This document shows positions 21,126 to 32,330 of a stretch of DNA of 64,000 nucleotides, in pieces (within the stretch, counting starts at the first letter, position 1; each line of letters opens with the position of its first letter). The translations under genes were made by a program, and so were the position numbers. The notes below the pieces were generated by a model, which was given only the letters and a program-made list of their open reading frames with translations, did not search any database and was not told the DNA's origin. Origin of the DNA: Epiperipatus broadwayi (Eukaryota; Onychophora; Udeonychophora; Euonychophora; Peripatidae); contig JAQFVV010000183.1 in NCBI GenBank assembly GCA_028023455.1, positions 1,302,001 through 1,366,000 of the forward strand, read 5' to 3'.

Positions 21126-22924
21126 AAAATTGAAAACACGATATTTTCAATCCAAGCTCAGTAGGATTTGCCTGTTTAATAACAGTTATGAGCAAGCATA
21201 GAAAATAATGACCATGTGATGTTTAGTGAATTAAAAAGATGACACCTTCAAAATTGGTTTTCTTTATATATTAAGAAGATTGATTTGGCAACTACTTAAG
21301 AAAGTGGGAGAATAAACCAAACTAATTATTTATTGTGAATTATTTGGAATTGGGACATTAACTCCGATATAATATTCCAGTTTAGATGATCTATTTAACG
21401 TTATATATTTTCACTTATTGATTGTACATATTTATCATTTAAAAGTTTATTACAAAATTAAAAAAAAAATGAATTAATTGATTTTGTTTTGTTATATAAA
21501 AATCATCCTATTAATAAATAATTTGTAATAAATAATTCAGATTGGTTTATTCACATTACTTCTGCAGTAATTCAGAACAATCTTCTTAACATATAAAGAG
21601 AACCAACTTGAAAGTGGGTGCCATCTTACTACCAGTATTGCCATGTAACTAGAGGAAATGTGAAGCATTTAGTATAATAGAATTACTGTTAAGATGATCT
21701 GTTTAACATATCTGCTAAAAAATGACTTATTAATTGAAGAAGAGTCCTTAATTCCTCTTTGGAATTTTAAAAGATTCAAGCAGAAAAATTTTCCAATATA
21801 ATTTTTTACAGTTTATATTACTGAGGGAATAGTTACATAATAAAAAAAGGCATAAATAGACTGTTCGTCATCATCCAACTTTACTTCTGAGTTTAGGAGT
21901 CAAGATAATCCTATAGTCTCTTTGTAATTTATAATTTATGGTAGCGTAAATTAGATTTACTTCAAGGCAGTATTAATGAGTGTGTATGTGGGCAAGATTA
22001 CTTTTATACCTACAATTATGAGATACAAAATTATATTATACCTCTCATTTCTAGAAAGTCATAACACTATTAATTAAAACAGTAATTCATGATTGAAACC
22101 ATGATTTGAAAGAAAAAATATTTAATTTTAAGTGACACTGGATTTTGTGAAGTTTAAGAAGGTGAAGAGATGGTTTATATAAAATGGGGGCATATACTTC
22201 ACTATAAAAGTGCACATGGAAATAATAGTTTGGAGTGAGGGTTACATTAGATAAATTTTGGTGAACAATGTTGTGGAGATTGATGGTATATCAAATAGAA
22301 TGAAAAGATTAGTTTTTCAATTTAATGGAAGATAAAAAAATGTTGATAATTTAAGTTTCTATCTCAATAAATTCTCATTGCAATGAATAAGTAAAAGATT
22401 TTTTATATAAGTGTGCAATATATTTTTTTTGAGCAGAACAAACAACATTTTAAAATTGTCTATACCAGAGTTGGGAAATAGTTGAAAATTTAAAGTGCTG
22501 TAAAGGTATAGATTTGTGTAATGTCCTTGAAAAATACTCATACTTTATGAATTCTGTTTTTGGAATAAAAATGTAAAAAGGAAAGAAACAAAGTAGCTTT
22601 CAAACACAAATACAACAAAACTATATTAATTGCAATTTATCCACTATTCTTTCAACACATTTTAACAAAAAAATTTTATTGTACATATATGTATACACAA
22701 TTTTACACTTTGACTGTCCTGCCATCTTTTTCAGAGCCACTTTGACTTAAAATTAACGTTGTAATTATAAATTTGCGTGCATTACATAAGTAATATTTTA
22801 TTAACTCATTATAAATTGAAAGATTTCATGAGTACTAATGTGTAATAGGAATTGTGGACTTAATCAGTGAAGTATTGAATAGCTTCATGCTTTCAGATCT
22901 AAATGCTTTAGTTTCACCTATTCA
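21126..22924. other. AT-rich spacer
   Basis: No recognised gene or element in about 1.8 kb. Confidence 0.45.
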
Positions 22925-23055
22925 TATAGACAGTAAGTTGAAGTAAAGGGTGGTTCCACTCTTTTCTTCCAAAGTCATAAGCTTGTGTTTAAGACCTGTA
23001 GAGGTCCCTATCTTCACATTTTTAGGTGCATACTCTTGAGGTTCACAGCCTCAAT
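22925..23055. repeat. Dispersed repeat, family 5 (inverted relative to 14104)
   Basis: Contains 'cataagcttgtgtttaagac', 'ctgtagaggtcccta' and 'ttgaggttcacagcctcaat', the reverse complement of the 14.1-kb repeat. One arm of the hairpin later seen complete at 62340-62505. Confidence 0.55.
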
Positions 23056-23637
23056 AAAATATTAAAATTAAAGAAAAAGTTGCTGTGAAAAAGATAGCAG
23101 GACAGTTGAAATGTAAGATTATGTATGCATATACTTACAATAAAAAGTTTTTGCTAAAAAGTATTCAAAATACAATGGATAGATTGCATTTATATAAGAT
23201 GTTACCACAAAATAAAGAAGGTGGTGAATTTGGTAAAAACTAAATTAAATTCTGAACAGCATATTTCAATACTTAATGTACTTAACACATTTAATGCAAG
23301 AGATGATCATTAGTGAACTTAATGAACAGATAAAAGTGAGAAAGCTACAAACAGTATCAACATTTATTCTTCTTAATCTTCAGCAGCTCATCGGTGATTT
23401 GAAATTTCAAATATTTTTTTAACATTAACCATATTTGAAGATTGTTCAGACATGAATGATTGAATAAGAAGATAATTGATACTCTACTAAGAACGGTGAC
23501 ATAAATAGACTGTACGAAAATGACAAAGCAATGTAGGAAGAAAATAAAACTTTAGAAGAAATAAATGTCCAAAAATTCATAAAATAGTATATTAAAGATT
23601 TTAAACTTCTCCCTCGATAATTTAATATACAAATTGA
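23056..23637. other. AT-rich spacer
   Basis: Nothing recognised. Confidence 0.45.
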
Positions 23638-24180
23638 AAAGCGTATGAAACACTTAAACGAGAAGCTATAAAGATTCCAAAAATTATTATACGCTAAGCG
23701 CTTTCGAGACCATTTGACTTATATTCATAGCGGTAATGCGAGATGCAGAACGAGGATATAGGACAAGGAAACAAAGCGGTATGCAAAATGTATGCAAATG
23801 AGCTAGATAGTCCAATGTTTGGAGATGTCAAAGCAGGTATCCCGTCTATTGATAGCATTATTATTGCCCTCCAACCCCAAAATAGTCGGCATTGAGAAAA
23901 ATGACATCAAGTGGAAAATCAGAGAAGCATACTTCATTAATGGCAATAATAACGCTATCAATAGATGGGATACCTGCTTTGACATCTCCAAACTTTGGAC
24001 TATCTAGCTCATTTGCATACGTTTTGCATACCGCTTTGTTTCCTTGCCCTATTTCCTCGTTCTGGATCTGCATTACGCTATGAATATGAGGCAAATGGCC
24101 TCAAAAGTGCTTGGCATAAAATAATTTTTTGGAATCTTTATAGCTTCTCGTTCAAGCGTTTCATACGCTTTTTAATTTGT
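23638..24180. repeat. Large fold-back of coding-like sequence
   Basis: Two inverted arms of roughly 240 bp (about 23638-23880 and 23960-24180) pair outer 'gcgtatgaaac' with 'gtttcatacgc' and inner 'tagatagtccaa' with 'ttggactatcta'. Composition is richer in G+C than the flanks. Several frames stay open across the arms; the minus frame 23861-24094 gives strings such as AVCKTYANELDSPKFGDVK and AGIPSIDSVIIAINEVC that look protein-like, and the arms differ by substitutions and small indels. I do not recognise the protein. It could be a captured exon, a piece of an unknown transposon gene, or both. Confidence 0.55.
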
Positions 24181-25061
24181 ATATTAAAATAGTATAGAAA
24201 AGAATTATTAATGACAGAAAAAAATATAATTGCAATGTGATAAAGAAAGTTATAGAAGACAGTAAATCTTTTAAAAGTGGTATTATAATGAATATTGTTT
24301 CCACAATAAGAAAAAGAGATAGCAGTATTGCCAAAAAAAACCTCAACATCATGGAATTTGGGAAAATATTTGACAACAAACTTTATAACCATTTAGAACC
24401 AAACAACCAATGCAACCGGTCAAAAACTCAAATTATTTTGAATAAAATAATGATTGGAAGTTCATAAGAAATCCGAGTCATGATCTAGAATCCAGCCATG
24501 GTCTGTAGTAATCCATCTTTCAATCTACTCAGTAAACTATGCAATGAATATTTTAAATAAAGATATCAAACTTGCAAATAAATCTATAAAGAATATAAAA
24601 GCTCTAGAAAATTGCATCGTATTGTAGCTATTTTAAATTAATTGGATCAATAAATAGAGAAACTGTTAGCAAATATACAAACCAAGAGTCGAAATAATAA
24701 AAAAATGTCAGGTAATTGGAGCAAAGTAGTTATTCATATTTAACAGAGGTACAAGTAAATATTAGAAATTTTGACCCAGTCTTCTATCAGATTTGTATAT
24801 AAGATCATCTTTAAAAAAACTGAATTTAAAAGTGATAACGGCATTATATACTAGTATTAACAGAAGTAATAGAAAAGGTCAACAAGGATAAGTGTGATTT
24901 GTAGATTGTGTAAAAGCAATTGATTATATGTGTTTTGAGAATGGGATTAAAGCTTTGGAACATTGAGATAAACTCGAAATAATATCAAATTCAGATAAAT
25001 ATTTATCAAAATGCAACAGCAATAATGAAACACTCTTAGTAATGAAACACAAAGTTCTCCT
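24181..25061. other. AT-rich spacer
   Basis: No recognised element. Overlapping short frames around 24138-24467 on both strands look like chance. Confidence 0.4.
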
Positions 25062-25150
25062 CTCTTCTCCAGATGTTGCTAGCTTGCCCTGTGACAGCTA
25101 GCATTGGAGTAAAATTGGTGATCTTTATATTAATGAATACTAACTCCAAA
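25062..25150 (-). mobile_element. SINE-like repeat, second family
   Basis: The minus strand has 'caatgctagctgtcacaggg' followed by 'gagaagagaggagaac', matching 'ctatgctagtactatcactgg ... agaagaggggagaataa' at 30805-30895. The tRNA-like head is missing here. Confidence 0.45.
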
Positions 25151-25684
25151 GTGTTGCTGTAACCTAATATGTTATTCTATCAAATACAATAATTATTAAA
25201 AGTTTTATAAATTTACACATGAGGGTCTCCTGATTTCTCCGTTTTAAAGGACAATTTAATAAGTGGTTTCTAAATAATATGTATTGTTACACAAATTCTT
25301 AAAGGGTTAATATGATATTTCATAAATGTACATTTTGTTTTTCAGCACTTCGTGTTTGTATTTTCTAAATATTAGAGTTTCTCACAATATGTTATGATTT
25401 TAAAAAATGGAAAAAATCAAAAGAATACCATAGATAATTATATAAAATTTCTATTTTAAAAATAATACCTAGATTATTAGAGCAAAATTATAGATTTGGT
25501 ATTTATGAATCTATAGATCACTTATTCAATTCTCAATCCAATTGTCACTCAGACCAATAACACTCAAAATTTTGAGTTTCATACTATATTGTGTATTATC
25601 ACTAATAAGTGAATATATTTAAAAAAGTATAAATACAATTAGAATTTTTTTTTTAAATTTAACGATAAAATTAGATGATAAAAC
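25151..25684. other. AT-rich spacer
   Basis: Nothing recognised. Confidence 0.45.
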
Positions 25685-25800
25685 CGTGCCAACTAGTGCA
25701 AGCCTTGAATGCAACAAGGTCATTGCATGAAATCCCTATCTACTGCCTACTTATCGAACACCCCCAGTCTAGTTTCCAGCTTGCGGAGAGTTTGCTACTG
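25685..25800 (-). mobile_element. Family 3 repeat, partial hammerhead half
   Basis: Diverged family-3 unit ('gaaatccctatctactgcc', 'agtctagtttccagcttgcgg'). On the minus strand only the 3' half of the ribozyme remains: the stem II right strand, GAA, ACTAGA and CTGGG. The CTGATGA half is lost. Confidence 0.5.
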
Positions 25801-26008
25801 TTTTAACAGCTTGTGTAAGCATAGGACATGGTGATCATGACATGTTTTAGTAGTTTTATAAAATCAGATGATACATTGCACAGGCTAAAACCTGCATTTA
25901 TATATGTAATATAGGCGGGATTCGAACTCAGACTTTCACACGACCCACTACTCTCAGTGCCATCTCATATTGCTGGCCCACCTGATCACACACATGTTGA
26001 AAAGATAA

Positions 26009-26071
26009 ATAATCTCCAATATACGTATTTCATGCTAAACCAGCAATCATCAGTTGGTCCAGATTACTATC
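26009..26071 (-). ncRNA. Hammerhead ribozyme motif, family 4 (core intact)
   Basis: Minus strand. CTGATGA corresponds to 26047-26053, followed by the TGCT/AGCA stem II, GAA, ATACGTAT and A. Stem I reads ACCAA with TTGGA, so its last inner pair is lost; the outer block keeps GTAATC with GATTAT, one of its six pairs mismatched. Confidence 0.75.
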
Positions 26072-26493
26072 CTCACACACATATATATAAGCAGTGCTCA
26101 GATTTATATTAAGATAGCCAATCTTCATACTTTAATGGACAGGCTTCAAACTATTCCAACTCACAACTCTTCAGCCTTCCATTTCATTGAAAATCTGATG
26201 ATGGAACTTTCAAAGCCCTTGTTAGTGCCAAGGTTGTCATCCTACCCATGTTGACATATTAGTCATTCTGACCCTTCATGTACAAGAGAATAATCCATTT
26301 ATACATACATATTTGAGGGATGGGCAAACCTTTTATACACTATTTATATAAAGCAATACATTACACAGGCTAAAACCTGCATTTATATATGTAATATAGG
26401 TGGAATTCGAACTCAGACTTTCACACAACCCATTACTCTCAGTGCCATCTCATATTGCTGACCCACCTGATCACACACCTGTTGAAAAGATAA

Positions 26494-26556
26494 ATAATCA
26501 CCAATATATGTATTTCATGCTAAACCAGCAATCATCAGTTGGTCCAGATTACTATC
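26494..26556 (-). ncRNA. Hammerhead ribozyme motif, family 4 (core intact)
   Basis: Minus strand. CTGATGA at 26532-26538 (complement), GAA present, stem III ATACATAT (innermost pair lost), A cleavage nucleotide, TTGGT with ACCAA complete. 485 bp from the copy at 26009. Confidence 0.75.
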
Positions 26557-26717
26557 CTCACACAAATATATAATCAGTGCTCAGCTTTATATTAAGATAG
26601 CCAATCTTCATACTTTGAATGGACAGGCTTCAAACTATTCCAACTCACAACTCTTCAGCCTTCCATTTCCTTGAAAATCTGATGATGGAATGTTCAAAGC
26701 CCTTGAAAATTAGATGA

Positions 26718-27261
26718 AGTAAATATTCTAACATATAATTATATTCAATTGTTACTAATTTTTTTTCTTTTCTGAGCCAACGTAATATCTGATAAAATGA
26801 AAATACACACAGAAAAAGCAGTTCTTTAATAACGTTTAGCTTTATTACTGCAATAGCTGATGACCGTGTTTCTATTAACAAAAAAGAAACAAGTGTACCC
26901 ATTTAAAAAAAAATGCGCTATCTAAATATTCAAATTTAAATTTTAAATTAAAATTGAATACAGTAACAGTTAATTAAACATTGATATAAAGAATCATTTA
27001 ATTACACCACTATATGCCATGAATATGATATAGTAAAAAATATATTGAAATCATGCTAGGCAATAATAAAACTAAAAATTATTTAAAAAAAAAAAAACTG
27101 ACTTTTTCTGTGTGTATTTTTATTTTACCATATAACTATACTTAAAATGTTATCAGCACAAATCTTCTTACAATAATGAAATATGGTTATATACTTGAAA
27201 GAAAATATTTTCATAAATCTGTTTATCATTTTGGCTTATAGTTTTACATTTAAACAATTAA
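26718..27261. other. AT-rich spacer
   Basis: Nothing recognised. Confidence 0.45.
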
Positions 27262-27640
27262 TACATTGTACAGGTTTAAACCTGCATTTATATATGTAAT
27301 ATATGTGGGATTCGAACTCAGACTTTCACGCGACCCACTACTCTCAGTGCCATCTCATATTGCTGACCCACCTGATCACACATATTGCTGACCCACCTGA
27401 TCACACACATGTTGAAAAGATAAATAATCACCAATATACATATTTCATGCTAAACCAGCAAATCATTAGTTGGTCTAGATTACTATCCTCACACATATAT
27501 ATAATCAGTTCTCAGCTTTATATTAAGATAGCCAATCTTCATACTTTAATGGACAGGCTTCAACCTATTCCAACTCACAATTCTTCAGCTTTCCATTTCA
27601 TTGAAAATCTGATTGGTGGAACGTTCGAAGCCCTTGTAAT
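27262..27640 (-). mobile_element. Retrozyme-like unit, family 4 (single)
   Basis: Single unit starting 'tacattgtacaggtttaaac' and ending near 'acgttcgaagcccttg'. GTTCGAATCC lies on the minus strand at 27308-27317. A short internal duplication of 'tattgctgacccacctgatc' occurs at 27357-27400. No target duplication found. Confidence 0.65.
27424..27486 (-). ncRNA. Hammerhead ribozyme relic, family 4 (core mutated)
   Basis: Minus strand. CTAATGA replaces CTGATGA and one extra base enters stem II; ATATGTAT stem III and the stem I TTGGT strand remain, but ACCAA has become AGACCAA-like. Expected inactive. Confidence 0.6.
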
Positions 27641-27879
27641 AGAATATTGTAGAGATATTAGACGACAATAAAATATGAAGAGGCATAAGTTGGGATTAAC
27701 AAGAAAAAGTCAAAAGCTAAATACAGGAGTTAAAAAATAAACATGTATCATTGGTCACATTGAAAGAATTGAGATTGAAATGAAGTTGGGCTCAATATAA
27801 TAATAACTAATGTGAAAACAGAGACAATTGAATTTGTAAACTAGATCTCAAGGGATTATAAAAGTTTACAAAACATTAC

Positions 27880-28045
27880 ATATAAAACAGAATGCAATAT
27901 AGGAATTTGAACACAGTCATTCAAGTTGCCTTTGGCCATCCACTCTATCTCAAGTGGTCACATGTATTGGTTGTATGAGATAGTTTGGATGGTCAAAGGG
28001 AACTTGAAAGTCTGTGTTCAATTTCCCTGTATTACATCTAGATTT
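27880..28045. repeat. Fold-back repeat
   Basis: Inverted arms around about 27962: 'tttggccatccactctatct' pairs with 'agatagtttggatggtcaaa', and 'gaacacagtcattcaagtt' with 'aacttgaaagtctgtgttc'. The arms resemble the end of family 4 ('actttcacatgaccca ... ctctatct'), so this may be a hairpin built from family-4 ends without the ribozyme. Confidence 0.6.
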
Positions 28046-28659
28046 CAGGCATATAAAATATACTTTTATTTAAAACAGAATATATCAAATAACAAATATT
28101 GCTGGACTAAGGCGATTACAGTTTTAAGGTACTAAGATGATTATTTCTAGTTGTGATAGTATATTTAAAATAGACTTTCCAAGTAGTAAATACTCGCAAA
28201 AACTCTTAATATCCTCAGCATTTTCTTTCCATATTTTATCCATGGGGCATGCATAGATTTCTCAAATACTAGAAACATATTCATATATAATAATCATCGT
28301 CAAAGAATATTTAAGATGGTTATGGAAGTTTTAAAAAGATCAAATTGCATTAACAAATGTAAGGAGACAATAAAACTGCCATCGGTTGTAAGAGTTTCTT
28401 TATACAAATTGAAAACACATTGCAAAATTTAAATCAAACTTCTCAGCAATCACGTGATACAATTATTATCTCTGCAACAATCACATTATTACTATTTTAC
28501 TCACTTGAGAAATGTAAGATACTATTATTTCATTTTTATTTTTGTTTTATTTTTTATTAAATAGATTGACCATGAAAACATTGCTTACATATACATTTAC
28601 CTTGCATAATCCGTATTCATTATTACATCCATGTAATCTTAAAAATGAAAATGTTGCAA
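28046..28659. other. AT-rich spacer
   Basis: Nothing recognised before the LINE. Confidence 0.4.
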
Positions 28660-29744
28660 CTCCTGGTGGAATACCTAAGGAAGTTGTTAAAGTATGGTAA
28701 TATTAGCTTCAAAAGTATTGGAATTTTTTGGCAGTACATAGATCCATTAACTTGTACCACCTGATCTTAAGGATGCTTTTATTGTTCCAAATTTTAATAA
28801 CAAAAGGAATAGACAAGATTTTGGTAATTACTATGGAATATCATTATTATCCATTAAGCAAAGATACCTTCAAAATTTTTGTTAAATAGGTTGCTTCCAG
28901 TAATATGTGCCAAAGATCCAATATAGTTTTAGAGAATCAAAAAAATCTATAAATGTGTTTTTGTTGCCAGGAAACTGCAATAATAAAAATAACGAGAACA
29001 GATTTGGTCAAGTCATTTGATTTAGCTAATACCAGGTCTATGGTTTTGTTTGAAATTAATTACCGGTACACCAGAATTTATTGTATTATACAGCTTTTGC
29101 TCGATAGAATGAGAAGTGTTATTACTATTACTACAAATAGAAAATCTGAGGCTTTTGAAGATAAAACTTGTGTTAAACAATGATGTGTACTTGTTCCAAC
29201 ATTACTTTCAATTTTTGTGACACTGGTCTTTGAATTTGTTTATAGTTGGCTTAATGACACAGGGATAAAGATACATTACAAGTTTGATGATGTAATTTTT
29301 AACTTGAATTGATTCAAAGTTAAAAAGAAAAATTCTGGATTACAATATGCTGATGATTATGTTGTTTTTCGAAAGACAATCTATAAAATGTACTTAATGT
29401 TTTGAATGCATGTTCCAAAAACGTGAGCCCTAGTGACAGGAAGAAAAATTCTCTACAACTTTTAGCTTGAATGGTTATTACCTTGAGAATGTAAACGAGT
29501 TTAAATATCTTGGTAATTTTATAAGTATAAAAGTGGATTTAGATGGCTAGGCACAGTACAGACTCCATAATTCTGCTCCTGTCTTTAATAAGTTAAACTA
29601 TAGATTATTTAACGACAGGAAATAAATATCAAAACTAAGATAGTTGAATACAAAGATGTTATTTTACCTAATTTAAGGTATGGAAGTGAGTTTAAACACT
29701 CCATCAGTGCAATATAAAAGTGTTTGAAAAGATTGATTTAGGAA
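28660..29744 (+). pseudogene. LINE reverse transcriptase, Jockey/CR1-like, main part
   Basis: Decayed non-LTR reverse transcriptase on the plus strand. Visible in order: a PPDLKDAFIVP-like finger segment (about 28766), a NYYGISLLSI-like string (about 28827), the segment 28953-29183 (QLLLDRMRSVITIT, then NRKSEAFEDKTCVKQ, matching GVKQGC of motif B), then LQYADDYVVF with an intact YADD catalytic box (about 29342-29371), and GYYLENVNEFKYLGNFIS (about 29473) of the thumb. Frameshifts and stops separate the pieces. It is cut at 29745 by an RTE fragment and resumes at 30076. Confidence 0.8.
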
Positions 29745-30075
29745 TGATTAGTCATCATCAACTATTATCAATCCACTGCAGGATGAAGGTCTCTCCAAGT
29801 TCAATTCACCTTCTACAATCTTTAGCTTCTTTTCTCCACATCACCCCTGCACATTTTCTTATCTCATCCACCCATCTCACATGTGGTTTCTTTCTGGGTC
29901 TTTTACAATCTTTTGGAATCTAGTTTAGGATTATAATTGTCCATCTATTATCATCTCTTCTAGCAATATGTCCAGCCCAACTCCACTTCAATCTTTTAAT
30001 TTTTTTAATGAAATCATTAAGACCTGTTGTCCTCTCCTCCATATATTGCATTTTAATCTCTTCTTGTTACTCCTA
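29745..30075 (-). pseudogene. RTE-type LINE C-terminal fragment nested in another LINE
   Basis: Same element part and orientation as 2161-2505: a (TCA)n-like 3' tail at 29749-29760 on the plus strand, and minus-strand KWSWAGHI-like and RDDNRW-like strings. The host LINE continues on both sides, so this insertion is younger than the host. The plus frame at 29720-29923 is a shadow. Confidence 0.75.
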
Positions 30076-30320
30076 GCATGCAAAATTACAAAATCAATCA
30101 ATATGTTATTCAAATGCTATATCTGATACTATACCTTCCATTATTGCAAAATCGTTGCCTTGTTGGATTGAACACGTAAAATGAATGAGCAATATTAAGA
30201 TTTACTAAAAGAGATTTTTATGGTGAATTCGAGCATGCATTTCATGAGAGAAGTAAACCTCTTATACATTATAAAGGTTAAATTAAAGACATTCTAAAGA
30301 AGTGGAATGTCAAAACAAGA
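30076..30320 (+). pseudogene. LINE C-terminal part after the nested insertion
   Basis: Plus-strand strings such as MLYLILYLPLLQ/ISDTIPSIIAKSLPCWIEHV, then FYGEF-like and HYKG-IKDILKKWNVK, match the end of the same Jockey/CR1-like protein (IAKSQLRWxGHV ... LYGEL ... RYKDTIKRSLK in intact members). Frameshifted and dead. Confidence 0.65.
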
Positions 30321-30324
30321 GTGT

Positions 30325-30605
30325 TCCATTATCAGATTTTCAATGAGATGGATGGCTGAAGAGTTGTGGGGTGGAGTGGTTTGAATTTTGTCCATTAAAG
30401 TATGAAGATTGGCTATCTTAATATAAGCTGAGATGATAATCTGGACCAAATGATGAGTGCTGGTTTAGTACAAAATTAATATATTGGTGATTATTTATCT
30501 TTTTAACATGTGTGCTATCAAGTGTATTAGTGGTATGAGATAGCATAGATGATTGAGGGTCATGTGAAAGTTTGAGTTCAAACCCCTATATATTACTAAA
30601 ATATA
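30325..30605 (+). mobile_element. Retrozyme-like unit, family 4 (old copy)
   Basis: Plus-oriented unit, more diverged than the others ('tccattaaagtatgaagatt', 'ggtttagtacaaaattaata', 'aaagtttgagttcaaacccc'). The B-box-like GTTCGAATCC has decayed to gttcaaaccc. Confidence 0.6.
30435..30494 (+). ncRNA. Hammerhead ribozyme relic, family 4
   Basis: GATAATC, TGG, ACCAA and TTGGT, GATTAT of stem I are all intact, but CTGATGA reads ATGATGA, GAA reads AAA and stem III reads ATTAATAT. Inactive by known sequence requirements. Confidence 0.6.
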
Positions 30606-30804
30606 GTTAATTTGGGAAGTAAATTTTGAAAACACATTAATGAAGAACTTATTACATATAATTGTAAATTTAGGATGTAATTGTATATATATATGTTAGA
30701 CTATTTCCATCACCTAATATGAGCATTGAATGTCTTTAGAAAAAATTAACTTTATTTAAATATTCCAGATACATTCAACTATTAGAAATAGCACACAAGT
30801 TAGT

Positions 30805-30895
30805 ACACGCACCTGGTGTTATTCTCCCCTCTTCTTAATGCATTACTGGCCTGACCAGTGATAGTACTAGCATAGGAATCGAACCTAGACAAGAA
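30805..30895 (-). mobile_element. SINE-like repeat with B box, second family
   Basis: The minus strand has GGTTCGATTCC (about 30877-30887), a perfect pol III B-box consensus, then a body 'tatgctagtactatcactgg ... agaagaggggagaataac' shared with 25062-25150 and 15691-15800. The 5' A-box half is missing, so it is 5'-truncated. Confidence 0.55.
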
Positions 30896-31782
30896 GAGTC
30901 AGAATAATAATTTATTTTGTTATATTTTTCACATGAACTTTTATCATTAACTTATATCAAATATCTTTTTATTATTATTATTAAAGAAGTGGAATAAGTT
31001 TTTAGCGTATATTTATTTCGATTATTATTCTTGCAAGTGATATGATTTTATTGGGAACGACTATAACTAAGAATTTATTAATTATTTTACAAAAAAATGA
31101 TCTATCATTGTTCCATTTTAAAAGAATTTCTGATCATTCTTGTTCTCTTAGTCAGTAAAATATCTATATAGTTTGTTTGATTACTATTGCACAATTACAG
31201 AATATCCAATCATTCATCAATAATGATTTTATTTATCAATAATTATATTAATTACATATAATACATTTGAAATAATTTTAATAAATCTCATAATCAAAAG
31301 TAAAGAATATATGTTGGCCATTGTTTATTCATTGGAGCTAACCTATTGTTTGACACCACATCATTGTTATCAAGAGACATTGAAGGACTTAATTTATAAT
31401 AGAAACTGCTGATAAATTATTATTAGATTAATTTTTGATATTGTTAAATCTGAGATTATTATTTAAATATTATGCATATAACTACTTTTTATTATTGGCA
31501 AGTAAGCTGTTAAAACATTTTGCATAATTTAAATGAATTGTTTCCATTAGGAAGATAGGTCAGAGACTAGATATATTGGAAAGCAATAATATAGATATGG
31601 TGTTGAAGTATTTCAGAAAGTTTTCTGCTGAAGAAATTTTAAAACGTTATCGTAAAACATTGGGTAAACAGAAAAATAGGCCAGCCTGTTATATATGTTG
31701 TCTTATTTGTATTTCACAGATTCGTTTGCATTGTCATTGCAAAATTCGTTTCTATTTTTTATTAACTCTTTGTCTGTCCTTC
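30896..31782. other. AT-rich spacer
   Basis: Nothing recognised. The frame at 31576-31860 ends in the CTTT microsatellite and is not a gene. Confidence 0.45.
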
Positions 31783-31852
31783 CTTTTTTTCTTTCTTTTT
31801 TTCTTTCTTTCTTTCTTTCTTTTTTTCTTTCTTTCTTTCTTTCTTTTTTTTG
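31783..31852. repeat. (CTTT)n microsatellite
   Basis: About 70 bp of CTTT and T-rich repeats, interrupted by longer T runs. Confidence 0.95.
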
Positions 31853-32330
31853 GTAATTGAAATGCCTATACTTATATAAGAGCGGCTGTTTATTATTATT
31901 ACATGCTAAATTTTAACATTCAATAAGAAAGTATAATCGTATAATAATATATTCACTCCTTAAAAATGAAATATATTGCATAAATCTATTTATATAAAAA
32001 TGTGTTTATAGACATTATCCTGATAAATTTGATTGATACCTATATCTCGGCATATACATATATATATATTATGTGATCAGTTGTTTTTATTTTAGGCTAG
32101 ATGGCAATTAAGGATATTAAATGTAAATCCGCATTGTTTACTCTCATTTATTTCAAATACCTTTAGTATTGCTATTAATATGTATATTGATACCCCTATA
32201 ACTCACCAGTTAACATATTTGCATTAGTTTACCATATATCTAAAAGTACTCAACACATATAAAAACAATCGATGTCATAAAGTAATTAAAAAAAAAAAAC
32301 GATCTTTGTATAGAATGGATTTGATTACAG
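31853..32330. other. AT-rich spacer
   Basis: Nothing recognised. Confidence 0.45.

Larger units (their letters stand above)
25872..26705 (-). mobile_element. Retrozyme-like element, family 4: tandem dimer with target duplication
   Basis: Flanked by aaaatcagatga (25860-25871) and aaaattagatga (26706-26717), a 12-bp duplication with one mismatch. It contains one full and one partial unit head-to-tail; the same 'caggctaaaacctgcattta' phrase opens both (about 25878 and 26355) and their ribozymes are 485 bp apart. The hammerhead strand is minus. An internal GTTCGAATCC (minus strand, 25918-25927) matches the pol III B-box consensus. Two short frames here (26054-26254 and 26645-26902) are not genes. 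Confidence 0.8.

Noticed and set aside
24161-24392. Hydrophobic minus-strand frames as a membrane protein
   Set aside because: Leu/Ile/Phe-rich translations are expected from AT-rich DNA, and overlapping frames on the other strand are equally open.
27303-27671. 122-codon open frame, the longest in the window
   Set aside because: It is antisense to the ribozyme strand of a family-4 unit and crosses the ribozyme; other copies of the unit have stops in this frame.
29720-29923. 67-codon plus frame
   Set aside because: It is antisense to the nested RTE fragment, whose minus strand carries conserved LINE strings.
31576-31860. 94-codon frame
   Set aside because: Its C-terminal third is only the translated CTTT microsatellite and the rest has no recognisable feature.
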